From NCBI GenBank assembly GCA_965248605.1, contig CBDFJV010000007.1, forward strand, positions 868,001 to 932,000: a DNA stretch of 64,000 bases, given 5' to 3'. Every line of letters starts with the position of its first letter. Positions within the stretch are counted from its first letter, which is position 1. The DNA comes from CAUZJF01 sp965248605 (GTDB taxonomy: Bacteria; Chloroflexota; Dehalococcoidia; Lucifugimonadales; CAUZJF01). Of the stretch, positions 9,068 to 18,028 are shown piece after piece. Made by a program: the position numbers and the translations under genes. The notes under the pieces are model-generated. The model did no database searches. It was not told the DNA's origin and saw only the letters and a list, made by a program, of their open reading frames with translations.

Positions 9068-9307
9068 GTGTTACGGTACTATCTGTTCGACAGCGTGACG
9101 GACTTCCTGATTGGGACCAACACGACCGCTTGGATGACCGAAACCGGTGTGGAGACGACCGGCGGTAACGCCGCGCTGTTCGACATCGCTGACCTGCCGG
9201 GCACTCTGCACGCCTTCCTCGTTCTCCTGGCCTACATGGTCGTGATGAGTAGAGCGGCGTTCTGGCTCTTCCAGCGCAGGGACATCGCCGGGGCAAGGGT
9301 CGAATGA
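9068..9307 (+). pseudogene. Decayed ABC-2-type permease, C-terminal fragment
   Basis: Homology to the array begins near SVTDFLIGTNTTAWMTETGV and runs through LPGTLHAFLVLLAYMVV to RRDIAGARVE. About 80 residues remain of a 360-residue protein, with the N-terminal three quarters missing and a short unrelated stretch upstream. The last 75 bases are almost the same as bases 2-79 of the window. It therefore derives from the gene just outside the window, probably by segmental duplication that also carried the 3' tail repeat. Confidence 0.8.
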
Positions 9308-9309
9308 TG

Positions 9310-9769
9310 GTCCAGGTCCTGTAGTACGATATAGGCTGCATCTCTTTCGGAGAGTCCAGCTAGCCGCGTCTGGGGATTCACTCGTCAGCCCCCACGATCA
9401 CCCCTTTCAGGCCCACCCACGATTGCCGCAGTGCTTTGTGCCTATTTCTGGGCCGACCGGGGCGGCCCCTGTGACAGCAAGAAAACCCCCCACACACATG
9501 GACGGCCGTGTAATCCATGAAACGCAAGACGCCCGCCTTTATCGCCGTACATCCTCCGTTTCACCGGCATGCGCTTGTCCCCCTGGGCTTTCGCTTTGAG
9601 GTGAGTAGGTTGACCCTGGGCTCTATCGCCAAGCTCTTCCCTGCTAAGCAGGGATTCAGCACCGGATATCACGGCGCACTGGGAGTCTCGGCGTCGCCGC
9701 CTTCGGCTGCACCCAGTCCCACTGCCCACGAGTACCGCAGTTTTTTGTTTCGATTGTATAACCGATAAC
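9310..9769. other. Intergenic stretch with array-tail repeat copy 2
   Basis: Bases 9312-9440 are the second copy of the tail found after the last intact permease. A third short match lies near 9725-9743. The remainder (9441-9720) shows no gene, hairpin or motif that I can support. The segment ends abruptly at 9770, where near-identity to the recombinase at 28952 begins. Confidence 0.5.
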
Positions 9770-10934
9770 CTTGCCCAGGAAGTTCTCCGGGGTATGCGGG
9801 AGGCGGCCTCCAGAGGCTTCTGGGTCGCCAGCAGGACGCCCTACGGCTACAACCGGGTCATGGTGCAGGACGGTCCCAAGAAGCGCCCCACCCTGGAGCC
9901 CGACCCGACAACCACACCCATCCTCAAGCGCATCTTCGATATGGCCGAAGCAGGCAGGGGGATGACTGACATCACTCGCACCCTCAACGACGAGGGCATC
10001 GCCAGCCCCGCAGGAAAGCTCTGGGGCAAGACCAGCGTCCACGCCGTCCTCAAGAACGAGGTCTACACTGGCGCTCTGGTCTGGGGCGCGAAAGCAAAGG
10101 ACAATGCCGAGCCGGTGCGCGTAGACAAAGCGTTCCCAGGCATCATCTCCAAGGCCCAGTTCCGCCGCGTCAACAAGCTGATGCGCTCCCGCGCACCCAA
10201 GGTCAGCCACCCCCGAAGGGTGGGAAGCTCCTACTTGCTCAGCGGACTGGTCAAGTGCAAGACCTGCAACAGGGCGCTCTCAGGCCAGGACTCCAAGAGC
10301 GGCCAGTTCTCCTACTACGTCTGCCAGTCGATCATGAAGCGCGGCAGCGGCGCCTGCGATTCCCCCAGGCTCAACGCCCGGAACTTCGAGGAGCTGGTCG
10401 TGGGGAAGATTCGCTCCAACATCCTCACCGAGAGCAGCATCCGCGCCCTGGTGAAGGTGGTGGACGAGGAGATGGATGGCGTGGCCAGCGAGCAGCGCAA
10501 GAGGCTTGAGACCATCGACTCGGAGCTTGCCGACGTAAGGCGCAGGTTGGACCGGCTCTACAACCTCGTCGAGACCACCGAGCTCGATATGGCCGACGTT
10601 ACCCCGCGCATCCGCGACCACCGGGAGCGGCAGGAGCGCCTTGAGTCTTCGGCTCAGGAAGCGAGAGCAATCCTCTCCCAGCGCAGGGAGGTCCTGGACG
10701 ACGTGCAGACCATCACGGCCTACGCCCAGGACATGAGCGAGTTCCTGAACGAGAGCGAGTTGACCGAGCGCAGGGCCTTCATCGAGAGCTTCGTCAAGGA
10801 GATCGTGGTCATGCCAGGCAACGCCCTTATGCGCTACACCGTTCCCATGCCCGACGATAGCTCCATACCCGGAGGAGTCGCCGAAAAGGTGGCCCTGAAC
10901 GGCTCGGTACTGTCTACCGTACAAAATGGTGGGC
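9770..10934. repeat. 1,165-bp direct repeat, copy 1 (partner 28952-30116)
   Basis: The two copies are in direct orientation with a constant offset of 19,182 bases. Identity starts at CTTGCCCAGGAAG and stops after ACAAAATGGTGGGC at 10934 and 30116. Homologous recombination between them would remove about 19.2 kb. Confidence 0.9.
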
Positions 10935-10963
10935 CTAGTTGGACGGTAGGCAGTACCATTTTC
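10914..10963. other. Possible recombinase attachment-like site
   Basis: Just where the two recombinase copies diverge, the sequence holds CTACCGT and AAAATGGT followed by their reverse complements ACGGTAG and ACCATTTT, in the order a-b-a'-b' around GGGCCTAG. A recombination junction beside partial dyads at the end of a serine recombinase gene is what an attachment site could look like. This is inference; the crossover bases cannot be proven here. Confidence 0.3.
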
Positions 10964-13022
10964 GAGATGTGGCTGGGGGCTCTATGAGCCTTGACACAGC
11001 GAACCTTACGTGGACGTCGAGCCTCTTCGGGTGGGCCGTGTAAGACTGAATTACGAACTTGTATCTTTGGCTATGTGGGAGAATTCCCATACCGGGCTGT
11101 ACGATACCGCCAGCGACCATCGGCGATGAAGAAACTCGATCGCCGGTCCTGTAGCGCCAGACCAGCTCTCCGGTCGCGGCGTCCAGCGCGTAGAGGTGAT
11201 GGTCCGCCGACCCCACATATACGATACCGCCCGACACTGTCGGCGTGGATCGCACAACCTCGCCGGTCTGGAAGCGCCAAATTAGCTCTCCGGTTGCAGC
11301 GTCTAGTGCATACAAGTGATCGTCGTCCGACCCCACGTACACCACCCCGCCCGACACGGTGGGGGGAGCGTCCACATCGATTCCGGTCTCGTATCGCCAA
11401 CTTAGCTCTCCGGTTGCGGCGTCCAGCGCGTAGAGGTGATCGTCGTCAGACCCAATGTACGCCACCCCGCCCGACACTTTGGGTGAGGAGTCCACATCGT
11501 CTGCTCCGATGTTGTAGCGCCAGACCAGCTCTCCGGTTGCTGCCTCCAGCGCGTAGAGGTGTTCGTCGTCCGACCCAACGTATACCATCCCGCCCGACAC
11601 CGTGGGCGACGATTTCACCCAAGCGTCGGTCTCGTAGCGCCAGACGAGTTCTCCAGTTGTTGCATCCAGCGCACATAGGTGATTGTCCTCCGACCCCACG
11701 TACACAACCCCACCGGACACCGCGGGAGACGAACGCACACGACCCCCGGTATCGAAGCCCCACGTCAGTTCTCCTGTGGCAGTGTCCACTGCGTAGACGT
11801 GGTTGTCATAAGACCCCACGTAAACCGAGCTTCCGGACACCGTGGGCGAAGAGTAGATGAGATCTCCTGATTCGTAACTCCAGACGAGTGTTCCTGCCAT
11901 CTGGGTCGGTACGCTTGCGTCACTGGAGGCAGTCGGATCGGCACCCGGCGCGACAGTCGAGGACTCCTGTGCCGGAGTCGGGGACGCCCCAGATTCGGAA
12001 TCGGCGGTAGGAACAGCGGCGGTACCCTGCCTCGCTTCCTCCGTCCGGCTGAGCTTGACCGCTGGAGCCCTCGCGGGATCCGTCGGCGGCCACTGCGGAT
12101 CGTGCGGCTGAGCGAGCCACCTGCTCATGAAGCCTTCGTGGGCGGTGGACGCGGTGGCCAGGCCGTTTTGGACCTGCTGTCGAAGCTGGTCCAGCTCCCC
12201 CTCGAAGTCGCCGAGGAGTGCGGTCAGGTTCCCCAGCTCAGACTCGAACCGGCCTGCCGTCGAGGCTAGCCCCCCGATCGCGCCCCCTATCAGCGGCGTG
12301 TCCGAGGCGTCGCGGAGAGCCGATTCCAGACGCGCAGCTGAGGTTTGCGCCTCAGACACTCCACCCTTGACGCTGTTTACCGTATCAGCAGCGCCCGAGG
12401 CAGAGGAGGACGCGTCGCTGAACAGCCTGGCCAGGTCATCCCCTTCAAACTCACCCGACTCTCTCAGTTCAGCCACGAGGCTCGTGCTTCCGACCAGCTT
12501 CTCGGTGTTCTCACCCCAGCGATTAAGCTCCGAATTGAGCGAGCGGATGGCCTGCTCCGCCGTGTCCAGGCCCGGATATGACGCCTTGACGACGTCTATT
12601 GCCGACACCCTACCCCTGAACGGGATGTTGGCGGCTATCGAGTCCAGTTCGTTGAATATGTCCACGGCCTGGTTCGAGAACGAGCGCACGCCCGAGATTC
12701 TGGAGTCGACCCGCTCCACGCCTTGCACAATCTCGGCGATTCCTGCGTAGTCCAGGTCGGCAAGAACGGGTTTCCATGAGTAGGAGTGCAGGATCCGGTC
12801 GGCGAGGTCGCGGCTTGCAACAGACGGTCCGGAGTCCACGAATATCGCCAGATCGTCGCCGTACTCGACCAGGACGTAGGTCTCGCCACCATATGTGTGG
12901 AGCGCTACCTCCCGGCCCACCGGCGGTGGGTCTCCCAGACCCAGGAAGAAATACCCAGCGGCGGCAGCGCCGACGGCTAACACGACCGTCGCAACTACGA
13001 TAGCGATCAGAACGCGATTCAT
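10935..13022 (-). CDS. PQQ-repeat beta-propeller membrane protein, 3' end replaced
   Basis: The frame encodes 695 residues: an N-terminal membrane anchor (residues 5-28), a helical region of about 270 residues, a Pro/Ser/Thr-rich spacer, then about 40-residue PQQ-like propeller repeats with the signature VSGGVVYVGSDDDHLYALDA. Six repeats are complete. The seventh stops after VAGGIV near 11095, where YVGS is expected, and the remaining 50 residues (QPGMGILPHS onward) are unrelated. The native gene was therefore cut near 11095 by the segment carrying the truncated recombinase. It was probably an extracytoplasmic propeller needing one or two more blades. The repeats are very alike at DNA level (120-bp period). 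Confidence 0.8.
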   Translation of the reverse strand: MNRVLIAIVVATVVLAVGAAAAGYFFLGLGDPPPVGREVALHTYGGETYVLVEYGDDLAIFVDSGPSVASRDLADRILHSYSWKPVLADLDYAGIAEIVQGVERVDSRISGVRSFSNQAVDIFNELDSIAANIPFRGRVSAIDVVKASYPGLDTAEQAIRSLNSELNRWGENTEKLVGSTSLVAELRESGEFEGDDLARLFSDASSSASGAADTVNSVKGGVSEAQTSAARLESALRDASDTPLIGGAIGGLASTAGRFESELGNLTALLGDFEGELDQLRQQVQNGLATASTAHEGFMSRWLAQPHDPQWPPTDPARAPAVKLSRTEEARQGTAAVPTADSESGASPTPAQESSTVAPGADPTASSDASVPTQMAGTLVWSYESGDLIYSSPTVSGSSVYVGSYDNHVYAVDTATGELTWGFDTGGRVRSSPAVSGGVVYVGSEDNHLCALDATTGELVWRYETDAWVKSSPTVSGGMVYVGSDDEHLYALEAATGELVWRYNIGADDVDSSPKVSGGVAYIGSDDDHLYALDAATGELSWRYETGIDVDAPPTVSGGVVYVGSDDDHLYALDAATGELIWRFQTGEVVRSTPTVSGGIVYVGSADHHLYALDAATGELVWRYRTGDRVSSSPMVAGGIVQPGMGILPHSQRYKFVIQSYTAHPKRLDVHVRFAVSRLIEPPATSRKWYCLPSN

Positions 13023-13379
13023 AAGGTCAACTCTTCAGATGGTGTCTGGTCATTTACCACCAAATCGTGGTTTAGCCCCATCCACGAATTACACCTAATA
13101 GACAGGGCTTTCCCTCATTGAGTACTGTCGGGCGGTGCCGGCCTGTCAGTTCCGCTGCGCGGGACGTGCCTCACGGATTACGGCGGTGGGGGATCGGGTA
13201 TTGGACTGCCGCGCCTTGCGGCATGCCGCGGCGGGCAAACTCTTGTCTTGTAGAAATCCTCCGCGTTACCGAGCGAAGAGCTTCCTGCTGCCTATTCAAT
13301 GTGCTCCCACGCAATAAATGCCAATTCCAAGACCACTAGAGACCGGCTAGCCCTTCTCAGACAGCAAGCCTCACAGCAA
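13023..13379. other. Intergenic region without supported features
   Basis: This holds the upstream region of the PQQ-repeat gene and the downstream region of the small membrane protein at 13380. I see no convincing coding frame, RNA or strong hairpin. Confidence 0.4.
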
Positions 13380-13796
13380 TTAGGACGTATCCGGCCCGCG
13401 CTGCGCCATCAACTTGCTGAACCAGACCAGCACCATTGCCAAGGAGACGAGGATTATTTGCACCACCGCAGTTGAACCGTAAAAGCCTGGAGAGGCCGAA
13501 ACAATCCACACAATGAGTGCTACCCCCAAGACAATCAGAGCAGTCCAGGGCCGTTTCCGGCTGAAGATCAAGGTTGCTGCTACTACAGCAACCGACACAA
13601 TCAATGTCACTACGGCCCAGAAGATTGCCAATCCTTGACTTTCTCTTAGTAGCGAGCCAACGTCTGATTCTTGTAAGCTCACATCCAAAGCTCCGAGTGC
13701 TCCAAGCAAAAGGACTACGGAGGAGAACGATCCAAGAATACAGGATATGATTGCAGTTCCTATCGCAACCCCAATTGCGAGCCTTATCATTGTCAT
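13380..13796 (-). CDS. Small four-helix membrane protein
   Basis: A 138-residue protein with about four hydrophobic helices: residues 4-38, 58-82, 85-105 and 108-128. It ends in a short polar tail (KLMAQRGPDTS). No conserved motif was recognised. A GGAGGTGTT stretch just upstream of the ATG is a good ribosome-binding site, which supports it as real. Base composition is less GC-rich than its neighbours. Function unknown. Confidence 0.65.
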   Translation of the reverse strand: MTMIRLAIGVAIGTAIISCILGSFSSVVLLLGALGALDVSLQESDVGSLLRESQGLAIFWAVVTLIVSVAVVAATLIFSRKRPWTALIVLGVALIVWIVSASPGFYGSTAVVQIILVSLAMVLVWFSKLMAQRGPDTS

Positions 13797-14454
13797 CTAA
13801 CACCTCCCATTGCATGCAGTTTGGTTAATCGTCGCTCTCGCCGACCTTTTTGGGGACTGGGGCATTCGGCCCTCTGTGGATGCAAGCTTCATGGATGACT
13901 CCTCATCTGTGATCAACGGTCAACGCAGAAACTGGCTATGTCGATCGTTATTGTTGGCATGAGTTCTCTGACCAGCCGAACCTTGGCTCCCGCGTCTCGG
14001 ATCTTGTCCTCGGCACCTTCGTACTCGATTCCTAATTACGTACCACAAACCTACATCGTGAACATTCCCTGCCATGGCTAGCATGTCACCAGGTATCTCT
14101 ACACCAGTAACCGGCTGGTCCTGTTCTCCGCGATATCGCTCTCTAGCGTCAGTAGTCGGTCCAGGTCATCGCGGACCTGCGATTCCCAGCCATCCTGCGT
14201 TACATGGTTGCGGGCGAGGCCGCGATCTAGTCCCCTATGGCAAGCCCTCAGACCGGTTCTCCAAATCCCACTCGTCCCAACTATATTCTCTTGCGCGATC
14301 CTCTAGTTGCCAAGTGGAGTAGGCGTCGGATAGTGAGCGTGTACGTCGCAAAACGTAGAACTGCAGGCGTTCAGAGGGGTAAATCTCCATCGGAGGGTCT
14401 ACCCCGTTCGACTGGCCCACGCTGCTGGTGGTGGCGCCTCAGCATTCAGAGGAG
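13797..14454. other. Intergenic region without supported features
   Basis: This is a 658-bp stretch between two minus-strand membrane protein genes. Open frames here are short and overlap one another without codon bias or ribosome-binding sites. No RNA structure or repeat was recognised. Confidence 0.4.
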
Positions 14455-15840
14455 CTACGGTCCGTTGGCCTGAGTGCCGCCGTTGTCCGTTGGCGACCGC
14501 TGCAGGTCCAGGAAGCACACGTTTGCCGATTGGTCCAAGAAAGACCCCGTTGCATCACGTCCGATGGGCAGCCGGGGAGTCCTCCTCTGAAGCTGGAATA
14601 CGAAGTCTCGTACATTGAACTCCACGTGACTACTTAACTCCCGATCCAGAAGGGTCCTCAACTCGCCGTTGGCGAAACGCCTACCGGGACTGCGGGCGTA
14701 GATGCACAACAGGGAGAAGGGACCGCTGCGGATGGCCGAGGCTTTGTCGCGAACGCGAAAGTCGAGCTTGGCCCACGTCCCATCAGTACGAAGGAACACG
14801 TTGCCAGCCGCCTTGTCTACAAGCAGGTCAACGTCATGGAGCAAATCGTACTTGCCACCGACCAAACGCTGATATTGGCCGCCCGTGATTTCAATCTCAT
14901 ACCCATTGAACACGGCGACATACTCCGCCTCATTCCCAGTGGATGGGCTCAGGGGCTCAATCTGCCGAGCGATTCGGGCGACCCAAGGAGGTGCATCCGG
15001 ATACTGCTGCCTGGTGGCCGGTGTACGACGGGCAATTCCGCCGCCCTCCGCCGACCGCGTCCACCTTAGAACCGACCCCAACATGCTTCCACCCAGCGCC
15101 GCGATCATGAAAGCCACTCCTGTCGCCGTAAAGGCCAGGAGACCGTCGCGGTGCCATGTGTCATACTCTTCGGGGGGATATCCCAGTTCCGGCCAGCGGT
15201 ATTCCCATGTCCACAGCATATTGCCGGACGCGGGGAACTGCTCGACTTCGTACAGCACGACCATCGCGCCGATGCAGAGGACGAGGAACACAAGGATCGA
15301 GCCCAGGGCACAGATGAACCAGTACCGAGCCTGAACCGGATCAAGACTCATCTCCGAGTCTCTGAGGGAGTGGATGACGGTCAGCGCTCCGGCAATCACC
15401 GCTCCCAACGCCAAATGAGTTGGCTTCCACCCGTGGCTCGATAGGACGATGATCGGTAGGTATGCGAGAAGCACAGGCGGCGCACACAACACCGCGCCCC
15501 TGGTGAGCGGACTCCAGTGACCTCCCGTGAACCACCGCTGTCGCCCCCGGAGCCAGCGATAGCAAACGTACCCCACCAAGGCAAGAGCCGAACTCAGTCC
15601 GGTAGACAGAACCAGCGGCAGAGGATAGGCCGATACGGACTTCAGTGTGAAGAACCCGTATGGGTCTGTTCGGGTAATCAAGGTGAAGGTCATCGGCAGG
15701 TTCAGCATCACCAGCAGGGAGACGAGCAGCAGGCGTCCCAACCAGGGTTGGGGCCAGTCAGTCACGGGGGTCGGCGCAAGGTTGTCACCACCGGCCCGCC
15801 AGGCATCATCGCGCATCGGCGCAGTCCGGTGGCTGCTCAT
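14455..15840 (-). CDS. Polytopic membrane protein with soluble C-terminal domain
   Basis: A 461-residue protein from the ATG at 15840 (MSSHRTAPMRDD); a GTG 12 nt upstream is an alternative. About six hydrophobic segments lie between residues 35 and 265: LLLVSLLVMLNLPMTF, LVLSTGLSSALALVGY, VLLAYLPIIVLSS, LALGAVIAGALTVI, ILVFLVLCIGAMVVLY and FTATGVAFMIAALGG. They are followed by a soluble domain of about 190 residues with YVAVFNGYEIEITGGQYQ and LLVDKAAGNVFLRTDG. I do not recognise the family. It stands alone on the minus strand. Confidence 0.65.
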   Translation of the reverse strand: MSSHRTAPMRDDAWRAGGDNLAPTPVTDWPQPWLGRLLLVSLLVMLNLPMTFTLITRTDPYGFFTLKSVSAYPLPLVLSTGLSSALALVGYVCYRWLRGRQRWFTGGHWSPLTRGAVLCAPPVLLAYLPIIVLSSHGWKPTHLALGAVIAGALTVIHSLRDSEMSLDPVQARYWFICALGSILVFLVLCIGAMVVLYEVEQFPASGNMLWTWEYRWPELGYPPEEYDTWHRDGLLAFTATGVAFMIAALGGSMLGSVLRWTRSAEGGGIARRTPATRQQYPDAPPWVARIARQIEPLSPSTGNEAEYVAVFNGYEIEITGGQYQRLVGGKYDLLHDVDLLVDKAAGNVFLRTDGTWAKLDFRVRDKASAIRSGPFSLLCIYARSPGRRFANGELRTLLDRELSSHVEFNVRDFVFQLQRRTPRLPIGRDATGSFLDQSANVCFLDLQRSPTDNGGTQANGP

Positions 15841-16012
15841 GGCGCGAGGCACCTAAGCCGAACACATTTCTGGAGCGTCTGCTCCAGAACCTCTCTCAGC
15901 AGCCTCCACAAGTCCGCATCGAGCTTGAGCGGCCTCATTTCGACGAGCCCGACAAACTGTGAGGCTCGGAGTCCTAGAGAGAATCGTAAGCACATCGTCA
16001 CCCAGGTCCCTA

Positions 16013-16210
16013 TCACTCCTCCTTTATCTTGCCCGTCTTGGGATCGTAGTTTTTGGCGAAGCGCACAAGGACTGCGTGCTGGACAAACCATTGGGTTCCC
16101 CGTCGCAAAGCCACCAGGCGCTTTGACCTAATGTTCCGGCGAACGGTCTCCTCACTCACATTGAGAATGGACGCCGCCTGGGGCACGGTATACTCGTCTA
16201 GCTTGTTCAT
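16013..16210 (-). CDS. Excisionase-type helix-turn-helix protein
   Basis: A 65-residue protein, MNKLDEYTVPQAASILNVSE followed by ETVRRNIRSKRLVALRRGTQ. This is the winged-helix fold of MerR-like/excisionase proteins (HTH_17 type), expected to bind DNA as a recombination directionality factor or small regulator. I start it at the ATG at 16210; the longer upstream frame has no family match. It lies in a zone rich in mobile elements, next to the group II intron. Confidence 0.75.
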   Translation of the reverse strand: MNKLDEYTVPQAASILNVSEETVRRNIRSKRLVALRRGTQWFVQHAVLVRFAKNYDPKTGKIKEE

Positions 16211-16428
16211 GGCACTGTCCCGGAAGGTGTAGACGTTGCTGATGTAGCATACCACACCATTCAATACGCAAGCAAACGTCTGTCGAGGAGGGAGCTCGCT
16301 CGGATAAGGGGACGCAAGAAGTCCAGCTCCCCTTGCGGCTGATGGAGTCCGCCCGAAGATCGTCGGACCGCCGCTTTGACTGCCCTTCATCATTTCAGCG
16401 ATGATTTTGGGCAACAAAAAAGGATTGA

Positions 16429-17162
16429 GTGGGGACAGCGCCGCCAGTGGCCGGATCGCTCCGGCTGGTCTGCGCCATCCCCCTCACCGAACCGGACTTG
16501 CGACTTTCATCGCATCCGGCTCTCCATCAGATGAGTTAGACCTATGTGGGTCGGGAACATCTGCTTTTCCGCCATCGTCGTCGGGTTCATACATCCCTTC
16601 TCCGGCGTAGGTCGCTTCGTTCCGCACTCATCTGACTGCCCCCCTTCGCCATGTGGTCGGCTTTCCCGACCTCGGACTACTACGAGGGCTCTGCCACACG
16701 TCCGACATTGGCCGAAGGCTGGCCTACTCCGTTGCCGGAGAGCCGGACGAGCCTCCCAAGTTCGCCTAGGTTGCGTCTTCGCGCCGTCTTAGGTCCTGCC
16801 TCTACGCCTGGCTTGGCTCGCTGCCGCGCTCGCCATCGGGAGATGCCGTAAATTGGAGTCGGCATCTCTGTCCTAACAGGACTGCCCCTGTATAAGGCAG
16901 ACAGGGGTTCCAATGACTCCACCCTCGCCCTACCGTGAGCAGGTGGTTCTACATTCGACGCTTCAGTCGGCAGTTCCTTTCGTGACCATAACGACACTCT
17001 GGCTAGCAGCGCACGGTTTAGCAGGGTCACCGTCGCCACATTGTCGGGGAGGCTTCAGACACGGTTCCGCCTCTGGCCCCCATGCCTGCTCCCCTAGCCA
17101 CCGGCCTACTCCTGGCCGAGTTCCAAAACCGAAACGTTCAACCCACGCGCTTCTTGGCGCAC
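16429..17162 (-). ncRNA. Group II intron, apparently ORF-less
   Basis: On the minus strand a GTGCG 5' end candidate lies at 17162. A conserved segment GTAGTAGTCCGAG at 16683-16671, then ACATGGCGAAGGGG, matches the stretch that precedes domain IV in Lactococcus-type introns. It is followed by a short domain IV closed by CAGATGAGT (16528-16536) and ACTCATCTG (16626-16634), a textbook domain V (16489-16522) and a domain-VI-like hairpin ending near 16429. The total is about 730 nt. Domain IV is only about 107 nt, far too small for the usual reverse transcriptase and maturase, so splicing or movement would need a protein supplied in trans. Exact ends are uncertain by a few bases. Confidence 0.8.
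16489..16522 (-). ncRNA. Group II intron domain V
   Basis: The 34-nt hairpin reads GAGCCGGA, TGCGAT, GAAA loop, GTCGCA, a two-base AG bulge, then TCCGGTTC. It has the AGC catalytic triad, the GAAA tetraloop and the two-nucleotide bulge in canonical positions. It differs at only a few positions from the yeast ai5-gamma domain V as I remember it. Confidence 0.9.
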
Positions 17163-17180
17163 ACCTCACATATGTATAGG

Positions 17181-17218
17181 CAGGGGCAGCCATCGAGTGA
17201 GGACGATGGCTGCCCCTG
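17181..17218. terminator. Strong hairpin, probable terminator
   Basis: A perfect 15-bp stem (CAGGGGCAGCCATCG at 17181-17195, CGATGGCTGCCCCTG at 17204-17218) with an 8-nt loop. It lies downstream of the minus-strand gene at 17457 and immediately upstream, on the same strand, of the group II intron 5' end. No T tract follows directly; the nearest T run lies beyond the intron's 3' end. Confidence 0.6.
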
Positions 17219-17456
17219 TGGTTCGACGGTGAGCGCCGCGCGCCGACCGGCTCCTGCTTGTGTCTTGATTTTGGTACGGGACGAATCGGGCAGTGGGGTG
17301 GAGCCTATTCTTATGGGCGGCCTCACCGGTTCACGGGCCAGGAACTCGGCAGAAGAGAAGAGCGGCGGCTGCGGAAGCCAGGCGGCCGCCGCCCGTACGT
17401 ACAACCCTCTGCCCTTGCCGCTCCAAACCGGCCCGTAGGCTGCAAGGCCCTGGCTT

Positions 17457-17954
17457 CTAGAACAGCCTCGGAGCCTCGGGCTGCTGTTGGGCCGTCTCTT
17501 CCTCGGCAGTTGACGCCTGCGCCGCCCCCTGCTCACGCCGGGTCCGACGCCTGGCCGGGGGAGCCGGCCTCGTGTGAGCGGGATGCTTGGGCGCGTCTTC
17601 CCAACTGGCCCTGGCCCGTTCGACCACCGCCAACACCTCTCCGCTCAGCCCAGCCAGGTCCGGGGCGTCCACCGGCTCGATGTGGGGGTCCGACGAGGGC
17701 TGCTGCACCCCTATGGTGGCCCTGCCGTCCTTGATTGACATTACGACCTTCAGGTCCTCGGGCGCACTGGCCCCCTCTTCGGCAGCCTGGTCTTCAACGA
17801 CAACCGGGCGTTGCGGGTCTTGTTCGGTCTTGCTCTTGTCGTCATCGTCATCAGCAACGACGACGGTCTGGTCGGCTGTCGTGTCTCCGAAGAGACTCTC
17901 GGCTGTGTTCTGTGCATCCTCGCGGGATACTCCCGTCTCATTCTCATTAGGCAT
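17457..17954 (-). CDS. Acidic, low-complexity protein; possible PRTRC-system component
   Basis: A 165-residue protein. The first third is acidic (VVVADDDDDKSKTEQD), the middle holds a short ordered segment (LKVVMSIKDGRATIGVQQ), and the C-terminus is Pro/Arg/Gln-rich. A ribosome-binding site (AAGGAG about 6 nt before the ATG) supports it. It sits 75 nt downstream of a PRTRC-like ThiF fragment. The LKVVMSIKDGRATIGV segment followed by a leucine-rich stretch is loosely like PRTRC protein E, but this is only a suggestion. Confidence 0.5.
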   Translation of the reverse strand: MPNENETGVSREDAQNTAESLFGDTTADQTVVVADDDDDKSKTEQDPQRPVVVEDQAAEEGASAPEDLKVVMSIKDGRATIGVQQPSSDPHIEPVDAPDLAGLSGEVLAVVERARASWEDAPKHPAHTRPAPPARRRTRREQGAAQASTAEEETAQQQPEAPRLF

Positions 17955-18028
17955 GATTTCTCCTTCTCCGTTGTTATTCGCTGGCAGTGTCGTCTCTAGC
18001 TGCGTTGTACATTCCGATCATCGGGACG

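Larger units (their letters stand above)
9770..10987 (+). pseudogene. Large serine recombinase, 5'-truncated copy lacking the catalytic domain
   Basis: From 9770 this matches the recombinase gene at 28952-30116 almost base for base. It carries the recombinase domain (GFWVASRTPYGYNR), the four-cysteine zinc ribbon (VKCKTC, then YYVC and GACDSP) and the coiled coil. The first 140 residues, holding the resolvase fold and catalytic serine, are missing, so it cannot cut DNA. The open frame could start at an ATG at 9794. Its C-terminus ends PSWTVGSTIFEMWLGAL, which may be the native end, whereas the full copy diverges to unrelated sequence. I saw only about five mismatches (NFEE versus RFEE; ERQERL versus ERQGRL). 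Confidence 0.85.

Noticed and set aside
10280..10924. Minus-strand frame of 214 codons, repeated at 29462-30154
   Set aside because: Antisense to the recombinase coiled-coil region in both copies; it follows from the duplication, not from a conserved gene.
11100..11860. Regularly spaced 120-bp repeats that could suggest a CRISPR-like or satellite array
   Set aside because: The period equals 40 codons of the PQQ propeller repeat in frame; there are no short palindromic repeats with unique spacers. No CRISPR array was found anywhere in the window.
12127..12750. Plus-strand frame of 207 codons, and 10991-11860 of 289 codons
   Set aside because: Both are antisense to the PQQ-repeat gene, with Arg/Pro/Ser-rich composition typical of shadow frames. 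No ribosome-binding site or family match.
16680..17039. Minus-strand 119-codon frame inside the intron region
   Set aside because: It lies within domains I-III of the group II intron, shows no reverse-transcriptase motif and no ribosome-binding site; the RNA explains the sequence better.
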